This document shows positions 1 through 7,931 of a stretch of 13,550 bases of DNA, one piece after another. The stretch covers positions 1 through 13,550 of the forward strand of contig JBJEPV010000057.1 of assembly GCA_051881415.1 (NCBI GenBank), written 5' to 3'. Source of the stretch: Fimenecus sp051881415 (GTDB taxonomy: Bacteria; Bacillota; Clostridia; Oscillospirales; Acutalibacteraceae). A model generated the notes under the pieces. It worked only from the letters and a program-made list of their open reading frames with translations. It made no database searches and had not been told where the DNA came from. Positions within the stretch are counted from its first letter, which is position 1, and every line of letters begins with the position of its first letter. A program made the position numbers and the translations under genes.

Positions 1-12
1 TTTTGTGCTATT

Positions 13-40
13 GGCGATCCTTCGCTTCGCTCAGGATGAC
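13..40. repeat. Fragment resembling a dispersed palindromic repeat at the left edge
   Basis: The stretch has the look of a short intergenic repeat often scattered through clostridial and other genomes, of the form GATCCTTCGCTTCGCTCAGG followed by ATGACA. The arms ATCCT (17-21) and AGGAT (33-37) are inverted around the loop TCGCTTCGCTC. It lies at the window edge, so its full extent and copy number cannot be judged. The assignment rests on recognising the pattern, not on a second copy in this window. Confidence 0.45.
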
Positions 41-223
41 AAATTATCCCCACAACCCCCAACTTTTGCACAAAAGACAGAGTAGTCTGTTTTTTGGTGT
101 ACCCAAACAGCGAACATTTTTTTGCGAAAGAAGAATTTTCCCCTTTTAGTTGCAAACATTTTTCTTTTTTTTATTCTTGCAGAGAAAAATAAATAACAGA
201 ATAATCGGTCTCTTTTGTCCAAC

Positions 224-252
224 TTGTATAAAAGACTTGGATTTGCTATAAA
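224..252 (+). promoter_or_regulatory. Candidate secondary promoter
   Basis: TTGTAT at 224-229 and TATAAA at 247-252 are 17 bp apart, and the -10 is preceded by TG one base upstream (TGCTATAAA), an extended -10. It lies about 65 bp upstream of the much stronger promoter at 290-319 and points to the same operon. The -35 is imperfect, so this is only a candidate. Confidence 0.35.
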
Positions 253-266
253 ATTTCTGTGAAATT
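252..266. promoter_or_regulatory. Small inverted repeat, possible operator
   Basis: AATTTC-TGT-GAAATT is a perfect 6-bp inverted repeat with a 3-bp spacer. It overlaps the end of the candidate upstream -10 and ends about 23 bp before the main -35 box, a plausible place for a dimeric regulator. Such short AT-rich dyads also occur by chance. Confidence 0.25.
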
Positions 267-289
267 CCCGCTTTTTTCTCGCTGCCTAC

Positions 290-319
290 TTGACAATATT
301 ATCCAAACGGCGCTATAAT
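290..319 (+). promoter_or_regulatory. Consensus sigma-A promoter of the surface operon
   Basis: TTGACA (290-295) and TATAAT (314-319) match both consensus hexamers exactly, with an 18-bp spacer. Transcription should start near 326, giving an untranslated leader of about 84 nt before the GTG at 410. No comparable promoter or terminator is seen between 410 and 10471, so this probably drives all nine genes. The exact consensus implies high intrinsic strength unless a repressor acts. Confidence 0.85.
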
Positions 320-409
320 TTTCCTGCAATTTAAATGTATACCTATATCTATATTCGCATATATCTCTTAACGGTTTAAAACGAATTTGTAGCTTCGGAG
401 GTTAGAACT

Positions 410-1213
410 GTGGAAACAAAGCTTTTTACGGCAATATCGGGAAACGGCGACGGTATATACAATAAGAAAAAGGAAAACTTCACCGTTTCCTATTATAAAA
501 AGAAACAGATGAACGAGCTGTACCCCGCAGGCGGCTTTTCCGTTGTGGGGCAAATCGGCAAGGGGCGCGAAGAAATCGGTACGATAACCTGCGGCGCGGG
601 GCAACTCCCCGTGTATGCGGTTTCCAAACTGCCGCATACCAAAATTCTCGGCTACATACAGGTCGGCGAGAATGAATATTTGTCGATTGTCAAAGATGTT
701 TTGCTGTTGTGGCTTTTGTGGATATTGCTTGCGGCGGCGTTGCTGGTGGGGCTTGCATTCCTGCTCAAAGCGGTGCTCCCGACCAATGCCGAGCCGGAAG
801 TGACAACCCGTGCGCCGGGTGTGATTGATGCCAATGCCGTTTTGGGCGAGGGGGAGCTTTCCGTTCCCGAAAAAATTGACGTCTCCGGACGCAACATCAC
901 CGTAAACGGCGTGCCGGAGATGCATTTGGTCGCCGGTCAGCGCGAGCAGAATTATGTATTTTCCAACCCCGAAAACAATCCCTGTTTCTTTGTGATTGAA
1001 ATGGAATTGGCGGATACGGGCGAAATTCTTTACACCTCCAACCTGTTGCCGCCCGGGTACTCGATTTCCAAATTCACGCTGAACCGTCCGTTGGAGGCGG
1101 GCACCTACAATGTGATTTTGCATTATAAGCCCACCACCTTTGACCAAGAACAGCGGCCGCTGAACAATATGGATATTAAAACCACGATAATTGCGGAAGC
1201 ACCCGCGCAATAA
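410..1213 (+). CDS. Single-pass membrane protein with an extracytoplasmic beta domain, first gene of the surface operon
   Basis: I do not recognise a named family. The start is GTG at 410, supported by GGAGG at 397-401 with an 8-nt spacer, giving 267 residues. There is no signal peptide. Residues 1-95 form a Lys-rich, probably cytoplasmic part. Residues 97-122 are one long membrane helix (VLLLWLLWILLAAALLVGLA core). Residues 125-155 look like a flexible linker, and 156-262 resemble an immunoglobulin-like beta sandwich: F-S-N-P-E-N-N-P-C (184-192), L-Y-T-S-N-L-L-P-P-G (207-216) and A-G-T-Y-N-V-I-L-H-Y (230-239). The positive-inside rule puts the C-terminal domain outside. As first gene of an operon of secreted proteins it may be an anchor or assembly partner; that role is inferred. 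The gene ends 71 bp before the giant secreted protein. Confidence 0.85.
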   Translation: METKLFTAISGNGDGIYNKKKENFTVSYYKKKQMNELYPAGGFSVVGQIGKGREEIGTITCGAGQLPVYAVSKLPHTKILGYIQVGENEYLSIVKDVLLLWLLWILLAAALLVGLAFLLKAVLPTNAEPEVTTRAPGVIDANAVLGEGELSVPEKIDVSGRNITVNGVPEMHLVAGQREQNYVFSNPENNPCFFVIEMELADTGEILYTSNLLPPGYSISKFTLNRPLEAGTYNVILHYKPTTFDQEQRPLNNMDIKTTIIAEAPAQ

Positions 1214-1284
1214 TGCAGGCGGGAACAAAAAAGCGTTTGTACAGCGATTTTGATACGGATTTACGATGAAAGGAGAAGCGCGTT

Positions 1285-4200
1285 ATGCAAAAGAAAAAAA
1301 CCAAACTTGCAAAACGCATAACAGCTTTGGTGATGTGCACGGTGCTGTTGGCAACCTCTATGCCGTTTATGATTGCCAATGCCGCAGGCACATATAACCC
1401 GAGTCCCGCGTGGCCTGCGACTGCGGCGGAACGCGGCGTTTCGGCGTATACAACCGATGACGGCAGTATCAAGGTGTCTTTCCCCGCGGCGACGGCGGAT
1501 ACGACCTATCGTTCCAAGACCGTTACGGGGTATTTATTGGAGCTTGTGGATTTGGGTACATACGACGCGCTCCACACCGAAACGGTACTTTTGGATAAAT
1601 TTGTAACGCCCACGGGCGCGGCACCGTATGAAGAAGAAATTACGGCGGCGGAAATTGCCGCGAAACTCGCGGGCGGGTTAGATGAAAATCACCGATACAA
1701 TGTCACCATTACCGCCGTGGACAGCGACGGTTGGTTCTCCGACGAGTTGAACACCATCGTTTCCAATGTGCCGAAATTCACCTACGACCCGGAAATGTAT
1801 TCCCCGATTACGGATTACAGCCACGCTATGCGTGAAATGATGACCTTTGAAAGCGATTCCAACGGCACGGCGCTCGGCGTGGTTTCCGGCGGATGCATTC
1901 AGTTGGGCGCCGCGGAAAACCAAACCGGCGTGGAAGACCCCACCTCTGCGACCAATAAGGACTCCCAAGGGATGCGCGTGCGCATTACGGGCGTGCCGGC
2001 GGGTGTCGAGCAGACCTTTGACACGGCGTACAGCCGACAGACCTGGGATTTCACCGGCGCAAAAGAGGTTTGGTTCTGGTTGGATATGACGCAGGCCGCA
2101 GTGACGGGCTTGTCCTTCCGCCTGCGCACCAACGAAAAGGTTTGGGTTGACTGGAACGAATTTTACCAAAGCAACCCGTATTTGACCTCTGCCAACAAAA
2201 TGGGCGATATTGTTTATTCCACCAAGGGCTATACGGGCGGCGACGCATACATTTATGTACAGCGTGCGGACGGCGGCTGGCAAAAGCAAATGATGAAGGC
2301 AGACGGAACGGTGGACCTCGGGTATTTCAAAGGCTATGTCCGTGTGCCGCTGGAATTCTTCTGCTCGGAAACCGATTCGGTGGTCGGCGTCAGCAACCAG
2401 GAACTCGGCGTCGGTACAAAGCGTATGAGCGGCAACTCCGTCAATACTTCCAATATCGAATCTTGGCTGAGCAGTTTGCTGTTCTCCGATGTGACGGTTG
2501 ACCCCGCAGGCACCAATATTAACGATGCGCTTCTGATACAACACCGCGCATACAACTCAAAATCCGGTACTTGGGGCTTGGGCACGGTGCATACATGGGT
2601 ATTTAACAATACGGGCCTCATGCAACACGAAACCACAGGGTTTGACAGCATTTCCGACGAGTTGAAAAATCAAACCGCCGCGATGCTTGCGGCGGGGCTC
2701 GGTGAGAGTGAGGCGCGTACCACGGTGACAACGGGCGGGGAATCGACCGACCGTGCCTATGTGAAAGACGGTGCGGTCATGAACCGCGAGGCGGGCGTGA
2801 AAGCCATTTCCGACTTATACAGCGCCGGCATTGCTTTCAGCGGTTGCACGGCTGAGAGCGTAGACAAATGCGTGTTCGTGGATAATATTCTGTTCTACAA
2901 AGACAACGATGACCCCTATCCCGAAAACACCCTGAACGGCTCGGTCAACACCGGCAACGCGGTGGCGACCTATTTTGACCAAACCAAAGAAATTCCGCGT
3001 GCGATTTTCACCGCGTGCGAAACCTATTTTAATGACCCGAACTGGAGCGATTACCGCGCAGTTGCGTACATTGAAAACCTGATTGCCGGCTACAAACGCG
3101 CCTATGGCGAAGCCGGCGTGGACACTTCGTTCTTAGAGGAATCCGCCCTGACGGCTACGGCGGATACCCTGCTGATGCGCGACAGCTGGAATTTGTTCCT
3201 GGACGCGCGGCAAAAATGCCAAGAAGCGGACACCTACACCAAAGACAACAATGAGCCGGACGATTTGGTGCCGGCGTTGGAACGGGAGCTTGAAAAATTG
3301 CCCGACCCGGCCTCGCTGTATTCGATGTCCGATGCGTTGAAGGCTGTTGTTGACCGCCTGCACCGCATTTACGGCAAATTGAATCTCGGTCAGCTTGACA
3401 ACCTCGGCGAAAAGGCCGAGCAAAAGATGATTGATTATTTCACCTATATGGAAACGGTCTTGCAGGAAAACAGTATGCCCGTTGGGCAGGTCCTGACCGA
3501 CAATCCGTTTATTCCGTTTGCCGATTTCGAGCAGGAGACCGTCGGCACGCGGGCATGGCAGTTGGAAAATGACTCCCAAAACTACAATCAGGTGGGTAAG
3601 GATTACCGCTATTTAAAGAGCTTTGTTTCGTATACCCCGCAGGAATTCCGTGATTTTACCGGCTATTCCAGCGACACCACCTCCTCATCGCTGACTTCCG
3701 ATGACGCGACGATGAACGGTTTTAAAGGAAGCCTGATGCAAAACGGCGCGTGGGCATATATCACCGAAAACGGCTTCCAGGGCTCCAACGGTGCCACCAT
3801 GACCGTCGACAGTCAGGCGTATTCCGGCGGGAATGGGTATTACAATATTATCAGCAGCTCGTATATGGGCGCGAATTCCGCGACCTTTGACGAACAGCGG
3901 GCAAACAATATGGGGCAAAGCACCATAAAGCTCGGCAGTCTTGCAAAATCGCTGTCCGGCGAGGTTTCCCCGCCGCTTTCGTTGGTCTTTTATGCGGATT
4001 TCAGCCAGCTTACCGATATTCGCGTGGCGTTTTCCATCAGTACCTATTACGGCGGTCAGCCGGATGACTTTGCGATGGATATGAGTAATGACGCGGCGTC
4101 GCGCTTGTTCTATTTGCTTGACCCGAACTCCGGCGAGTGGGTCGCGGCAAACAATGCCGATTGCCAATACGCACTTGTATCTTCCGGCGGTGCGGATACC

Positions 4201-6333
4201 GACGGCGACGGTGTAGCGGATTTAACATTGAAAAATTACAAAGGCTTTATTATGGTGCCGCTGTATCACTTCAAAAAGGGCGGCGACGCGTGGAACCGCG
4301 GGTTGAAACTCGACGAAACCGCAGAAGCGCTCGATACCATTTGGCGCATTTCCATCGGTGTGGCACCCGGCAGTAACGAGGGCGCGGCGGATATTGACGG
4401 CAAAACCTTTACGATTGATAACATCGGTTTCTCGTATGACCCGGTGTATTACGCCGATGTGGCGGCTCCGCGCGGCATTACCGACAAGCCGTTCGATGAA
4501 ATTTTCAAGGCAAAGGCATTGCCTGCCGAGAAATTTGAGCGAGCCGTCACCGCGATTGACCCCTACGAAGATACCTCGCTTGCCACAGCCGCCGCAAATG
4601 CGCGCGCGCTGTATAACACGCTCAGCGACTATCAAAAAACGCGTTCTTCCGTCATTAAGGCGGAGGCGCGATTGCAAACCTATGAGCTTTGGGCGACCGA
4701 CCCCTCTACGCGCCCGACTGCGGCGATGACGGCGGCGGAATTGGACGCGGCGGTTGCGGCATTGCCGGAAGCGGCAAAGGCGGCAAAAAATGTAGAGGGC
4801 GACAAAGACCTGTACTACCCGGGCTTGGTTGACGACGGCGCGGGCGGCTATACCGTCAATTACGCCGCTTACGGACTTTCGGCGGCGCAGATCGATGAAA
4901 TTATCGCCCTGTATACCGACACTTATAAGCGATTAACGATGGCCGACAAATCGACCTTGACGCTGAAACCGGAGTTCATTAACGCGTATAATGCGGCAAT
5001 GCGTTGTAAGAGCCTTGAAAATATGGTGACGGATTTACAAACCTACACCACGGGACTGCAAGCGCTGTATACCAATATCCGAGAGGATAAGGTTGCGGGC
5101 GACGGGTCAAATCTCAACTTTATCAAGAGTGATGACGCGAACCGCGCGCTTTTGCAAACCTTGGAGGACAATTACAACACCTTGGATTACTTCGCCAAGC
5201 GCTTGCTGGTGGAAGGCCAGTTTAAGCCGCAATTCAGCAACGCGCCGAATGCCGTGAAACGCGTGCTGAAAAATGCAAATACCTATACATTAACCGACGG
5301 CACGACGCTGCTCGGCGGCATTAAGACCACTTTGGCACGCTACAATACATTACTGAACGATACGAAAGCCGTGTTAGACAGTCGCGAGCTGTTTACCGCC
5401 GCGCAAATTCAGGATTTGGACTCCACCATTACCGAGTACAAAAATATGCTGGCGGCGTATTACAATGTGGACGAACTGAATGCAAAAATCGCAGAAATCC
5501 TCGATTTGTTCAATGTGTATGACATTGGTGTTTCCGATACATTGATTGCCTTGAATAAGGACACCCTGAGCGGCAGTTCTACCTATGCGGTCAGTTACTT
5601 CGAGCAATATCCTATTCCCGCCGCGAGCGAGGCATGGTATGTTGCCTTTACTTCGGAAAACGGCACGATGAAAAACGGTGTGCACACCTTGGATTATCAG
5701 GTGGAAATCACCGTCGGCGGTACGGTAAAAACCTATTCGTCGGCAGAACTGCTGGCAGGCATACCGGCGGCAGACGCCAAGGCGCTTTGTACGGTGGAAA
5801 ACAACACCTACACCGCCGCAGACCCGCTGTCCGCCGTCATTCGGCCGCATTTTGACGCGGCACCTGCCGACACCGTTGCCGGGCAGTATTCCGATACGCT
5901 GTATGCAACGCTGGTGGATAAGGACGGCAATCCCGTACTGGATAAATCGGGCAATGCCCTGCGCAAAGCCATCACGGTGACTTACGCGGCGGAGGATTCC
6001 TACGCCGTCACCTATCCCGCCGATGTGCAAATCGCGTGGCAGGATACAAGCGAGCACACTGCGGGCTACACCGTAAAAAGCAGTTTGGCTGCCGGTGCGT
6101 CGCTTTCCGTCAGCGCGGCGGCAAACGACAGCGGCAAAATGACCAACGCAAATACAGCGGACACCTTGCAATTCATTGTATCGAACGGCGGCGCAACGGC
6201 GTTCAGCGGGGAAAACACCGCCGCAACGCCTGCCATACAGCCCTCGGTACATGTGGAAACCTTTGACAATAAGGCTGTCGGGCGGTATACGGGAACCATA
6301 CAATATACGGTTGCCTATACGCCGGCACCGTAA
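1285..6333 (+). CDS. Giant secreted multidomain surface protein (1682 aa) with two carbohydrate-binding-like modules
   Basis: ATG 1285 follows AAAGGAG (1269-1275). Residues 1-33 are a signal peptide (KKKTKLAKR, hydrophobic core, cut near ANA-A). Residues 36-163 resemble a fibronectin III domain. Residues 173-551 and 741-1058 are two related modules: each opens with F-E, contains Y-(F/K)-(K/G)-G-(Y/F)-(V/I)-(R/M)-V-P-L, and closes (F/T)-x-(V/I)-D-N-I-x-F, as in CBM11-like jelly rolls. The second has a calcium-type loop DTDGDGVAD (971-979). Regions 552-738 and 1085-1425 are helical spacers; the latter repeats Y-x-x-L...K...L near 1110, 1214 and 1297. Residues 1431-1557 and 1569-1682 are two copies of the domain that makes up the six downstream small proteins. 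There is no LPXTG, SLH, or C-terminal membrane helix, and no catalytic motif I can identify. Probably an adhesin or scaffold binding glycans; binding is inferred. Confidence 0.9.
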   Translation: MQKKKTKLAKRITALVMCTVLLATSMPFMIANAAGTYNPSPAWPATAAERGVSAYTTDDGSIKVSFPAATADTTYRSKTVTGYLLELVDLGTYDALHTETVLLDKFVTPTGAAPYEEEITAAEIAAKLAGGLDENHRYNVTITAVDSDGWFSDELNTIVSNVPKFTYDPEMYSPITDYSHAMREMMTFESDSNGTALGVVSGGCIQLGAAENQTGVEDPTSATNKDSQGMRVRITGVPAGVEQTFDTAYSRQTWDFTGAKEVWFWLDMTQAAVTGLSFRLRTNEKVWVDWNEFYQSNPYLTSANKMGDIVYSTKGYTGGDAYIYVQRADGGWQKQMMKADGTVDLGYFKGYVRVPLEFFCSETDSVVGVSNQELGVGTKRMSGNSVNTSNIESWLSSLLFSDVTVDPAGTNINDALLIQHRAYNSKSGTWGLGTVHTWVFNNTGLMQHETTGFDSISDELKNQTAAMLAAGLGESEARTTVTTGGESTDRAYVKDGAVMNREAGVKAISDLYSAGIAFSGCTAESVDKCVFVDNILFYKDNDDPYPENTLNGSVNTGNAVATYFDQTKEIPRAIFTACETYFNDPNWSDYRAVAYIENLIAGYKRAYGEAGVDTSFLEESALTATADTLLMRDSWNLFLDARQKCQEADTYTKDNNEPDDLVPALERELEKLPDPASLYSMSDALKAVVDRLHRIYGKLNLGQLDNLGEKAEQKMIDYFTYMETVLQENSMPVGQVLTDNPFIPFADFEQETVGTRAWQLENDSQNYNQVGKDYRYLKSFVSYTPQEFRDFTGYSSDTTSSSLTSDDATMNGFKGSLMQNGAWAYITENGFQGSNGATMTVDSQAYSGGNGYYNIISSSYMGANSATFDEQRANNMGQSTIKLGSLAKSLSGEVSPPLSLVFYADFSQLTDIRVAFSISTYYGGQPDDFAMDMSNDAASRLFYLLDPNSGEWVAANNADCQYALVSSGGADTDGDGVADLTLKNYKGFIMVPLYHFKKGGDAWNRGLKLDETAEALDTIWRISIGVAPGSNEGAADIDGKTFTIDNIGFSYDPVYYADVAAPRGITDKPFDEIFKAKALPAEKFERAVTAIDPYEDTSLATAAANARALYNTLSDYQKTRSSVIKAEARLQTYELWATDPSTRPTAAMTAAELDAAVAALPEAAKAAKNVEGDKDLYYPGLVDDGAGGYTVNYAAYGLSAAQIDEIIALYTDTYKRLTMADKSTLTLKPEFINAYNAAMRCKSLENMVTDLQTYTTGLQALYTNIREDKVAGDGSNLNFIKSDDANRALLQTLEDNYNTLDYFAKRLLVEGQFKPQFSNAPNAVKRVLKNANTYTLTDGTTLLGGIKTTLARYNTLLNDTKAVLDSRELFTAAQIQDLDSTITEYKNMLAAYYNVDELNAKIAEILDLFNVYDIGVSDTLIALNKDTLSGSSTYAVSYFEQYPIPAASEAWYVAFTSENGTMKNGVHTLDYQVEITVGGTVKTYSSAELLAGIPAADAKALCTVENNTYTAADPLSAVIRPHFDAAPADTVAGQYSDTLYATLVDKDGNPVLDKSGNALRKAITVTYAAEDSYAVTYPADVQIAWQDTSEHTAGYTVKSSLAAGASLSVSAAANDSGKMTNANTADTLQFIVSNGGATAFSGENTAATPAIQPSVHVETFDNKAVGRYTGTIQYTVAYTPAP

Positions 6334-6337
6334 AATG

Positions 6338-6344
6338 AGAGGAG
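6338..6344 (+). promoter_or_regulatory. Ribosome binding site that fixes the start of the first small paralogue
   Basis: GAGAGGAG-type sequence lies 9 nt before ATG 6354. The in-frame TTG at 6345 directly abuts this site and cannot be used with it, so 6354 is the start. Translation from there gives an immediate KK-hydrophobic signal peptide like those of the neighbouring paralogues. Confidence 0.8.
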
Positions 6345-6353
6345 TTGAGGCTG

Positions 6354-6797
6354 ATGAAGAAAATTTTATCCATCTTGCTGGCAGTCTTACTGCTTTCCCT
6401 TTGCGCAATGCCGTGCTTTGCGGACAGTATGACGATTTCCACCAATGCGGACAGCGCCGCTTGGTCGCTTTCTTACCCGGCGGACACGCAAATTCCTTGG
6501 GAAGCGTCCGCACAAAGCATCGGGGAGATTAAAGCGGAAACGATGCTCATTCCACCCGGGAAAACGGTAGAGGTCACGGTGACTTCCGCAAACGCGTACC
6601 GGCTGGTGCACCAAACCGACGCGGACAGTGAAATCGCGTATACCCTGCTCGGGGCGGATGCGGTTGCGTTCTTCCCCGGCGATTACGGCAAAGCATTTCC
6701 GCTTTCCGTCACCGTAGAAGAGACACAGTGGCGATATGCCGCTGCGGGGGAACACACCGACCAACTGACCTTTACGGCAGAGTATAAAGACGCGTAA
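6354..6797 (+). CDS. Small secreted beta-domain protein, paralogue 1 (divergent)
   Basis: A 147-residue secreted protein starting 20 bp after the giant gene's stop. Residues 1-23 are a signal peptide ending MPCFA, cut before D24. The mature chain is essentially one copy of the shared domain: W-S-L-S-Y-P-A-D-T-Q-I-P-W (37-49) is the entry motif and H-T-D-Q-L-T-F-T-A-E-Y near the C-terminus is the exit motif. It is the shortest and most divergent copy: the linker before the domain is only about a dozen residues, the usual G-x-Y before the exit motif is G-E-H, and the central part differs from the others. There is no lipobox and no membrane anchor. Function unknown; probably a subunit of the same extracellular structure as its neighbours. 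Confidence 0.85.
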   Translation: MKKILSILLAVLLLSLCAMPCFADSMTISTNADSAAWSLSYPADTQIPWEASAQSIGEIKAETMLIPPGKTVEVTVTSANAYRLVHQTDADSEIAYTLLGADAVAFFPGDYGKAFPLSVTVEETQWRYAAAGEHTDQLTFTAEYKDA

Positions 6798-6820
6798 ATT
6801 TGTATTCCCATTCTTTTATA

Positions 6821-6826
6821 AAGGAG
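6821..6826 (+). promoter_or_regulatory. Ribosome binding site favouring ATG 6835 over ATG 6829
   Basis: AAGGAG lies only 2 nt before the ATG at 6829 but 8 nt before the ATG at 6835. The second spacing matches that of the other genes in the array, and starting there gives MKKVL, the same N-terminus pattern as the paralogues. Confidence 0.75.
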
Positions 6827-6834
6827 TCATGAAA

Positions 6835-7344
6835 ATGAAAAAAGTACTTTCTGCTTTGGTTGCACTCACGATGCTGGTTGCGCTTTGTGTTCCCGCATTT
6901 GCGGCGGATATTGTGGCAGACGGCACGGGCGACACCATCATTAAAACAAGCACCCTGAAAGATACCAACGGCGACGGCGTGGGTGATACCGACGCCGAGG
7001 GCTTCAAGGTCACCATTCCCGCCGACACGGTCATTCCGTGGGGCACCGAGGCAACCGATGTCGGCTATACGGTCGAAGCGCACTTGGCAAGAGGCAAGGC
7101 GGTCAGCGTTGCGGTTGCTGGTTCCGGCACCATGAAAACCGCAGACGCCGTTTATGAAATTCCGTACACGCTCGACGGCACCACAAACTTTGTTGCGGCA
7201 AATCCGTGGGTATATGATACGGTAAACGACACAGGCGTTACACAGCCGCTGACGGTGCAAATCGCCGCAGACGATTGGAACACCGCGGTTGTCGAAGCCT
7301 ATCAGGATACCTTAACCTATACGGTTTCCGTAGTAACTGTGTAA
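6835..7344 (+). CDS. Small secreted beta-domain protein, paralogue 2, with a calcium-type loop
   Basis: A 169-residue protein. Residues 1-23 are a signal peptide ending CVPAFA, cut before A24. After a short N-terminal strand (DGTGDTIIKT) comes DTNGDGVGDTD (43-53), which has the spacing of acidic residues seen in thrombospondin type 3 calcium loops. The shared domain follows: F-K-V-T-I-P-A-D-T-V-I-P-W-G (57-70), Y-T-V-E-A-H-L-A-R-G-K, then D-D-W-N-T-A-V-V and Y-Q-D-T-L-T-Y-T-V-S-V at the end. It is closest to paralogue 3, sharing the loop, the N-terminal strand and the entry motif almost residue for residue, so the two are recent duplicates. Calcium binding is likely from the motif but unproven. 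It could be a pilin-like or matrix subunit; no homologue of known function is recognised. Confidence 0.88.
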   Translation: MKKVLSALVALTMLVALCVPAFAADIVADGTGDTIIKTSTLKDTNGDGVGDTDAEGFKVTIPADTVIPWGTEATDVGYTVEAHLARGKAVSVAVAGSGTMKTADAVYEIPYTLDGTTNFVAANPWVYDTVNDTGVTQPLTVQIAADDWNTAVVEAYQDTLTYTVSVVTV

Positions 7345-7370
7345 TTTTCATCCGAGAGGAGTAAGGCTAT

Positions 7371-7898
7371 ATGAAGAAAATTCTTTCCGTGCTTTTGGCA
7401 GTGTCTATGTTGCTTGCGCTGTGCATTCCCGCATTTGCGGCGGACATCGCCACAGACGGCGGCACGGGCGATACCATCATTAAAACGGCGACTTTGAAAG
7501 ATACCGACAGCGACGGCGTTGGCGATACCGATGCCGAGAGTTTCAAAGTAACCATTCCGGCGGACACCACCTTGCCGTGGGGGACTGCCGACACGCTCAC
7601 CGCGCTTCCCTATTATGTAGAAGCGCACCTAAAATTCGGCAAGCACCTGACGGTTGCTGTGACGAATGACGGCGCAAATACAATGAAATACATCGTAGGC
7701 GGCACCACGATGACCTTGGCGTACACCCTCGGCGGCGACAAGAATTTTGACACCGTGACCCCCGTTGCCTATGATACCGTGCATGACCGCGGCGTCGAAA
7801 AAACCTTGACCGTCAGCGTTGCGGGTGACGATTGGAACACCGCCGTAGTCGGGGAATATGCAGACACCTTAACCTTTACGGTCGATGTGCTTCCGTAA
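7371..7898 (+). CDS. Small secreted beta-domain protein, paralogue 3, with a calcium-type loop
   Basis: A 175-residue protein, start ATG 7371 with GAGGAG 9 nt upstream. Signal peptide 1-23 (CIPAFA, cut before A24). The calcium-type loop DTDSDGVGDTD is at 44-54, followed by F-K-V-T-I-P-A-D-T-T-L-P-W-G (58-71). The central strand pair is Y-Y-V-E-A-H-L-K-F-G-K, and the end has D-D-W-N-T-A-V-V-G-E-Y-A-D-T-L-T-F-T-V. It is the longest of the six because of small insertions before the central strand and around the K-Y-I-V-G-G-T-T turn. It pairs with paralogue 2 as the most similar neighbours, suggesting growth of the array by tandem duplication. No anchor, no lipobox, no cysteine in the mature chain. 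Confidence 0.88.
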   Translation: MKKILSVLLAVSMLLALCIPAFAADIATDGGTGDTIIKTATLKDTDSDGVGDTDAESFKVTIPADTTLPWGTADTLTALPYYVEAHLKFGKHLTVAVTNDGANTMKYIVGGTTMTLAYTLGGDKNFDTVTPVAYDTVHDRGVEKTLTVSVAGDDWNTAVVGEYADTLTFTVDVLP

Positions 7899-7931
7899 GG
7901 CAACATAGAAAATTTTGAGGAGTGATGATTG

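Larger units (their letters stand above)
41..289. other. AT-rich non-coding leader upstream of the surface operon
   Basis: No coding sequence is convincing here. The only open frame, on the minus strand at 31-222, is low-complexity (rich in F, K and R) and has no ribosome site, signal or domain. The stretch is markedly AT-rich compared with the genes, with T-runs around 117-125 and 163-175. It contains a candidate secondary promoter (224-252) and an inverted repeat (252-266), listed separately. It is probably the regulatory region of the operon starting at 410. Confidence 0.6.

Noticed and set aside
368..1228. A 286-codon minus-strand open frame opposite the first operon gene
   Set aside because: The plus strand has a promoter, ribosome site and membrane helix; the minus frame is rich in H, R, Q and G without motifs.
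5374..6513. A 379-codon open frame on the minus strand opposite the giant gene's end
   Set aside because: It runs antisense through a clear coding region, is rich in R, G, C and H, has no ribosome site or domain, and arises from the GC pattern of the sense gene.
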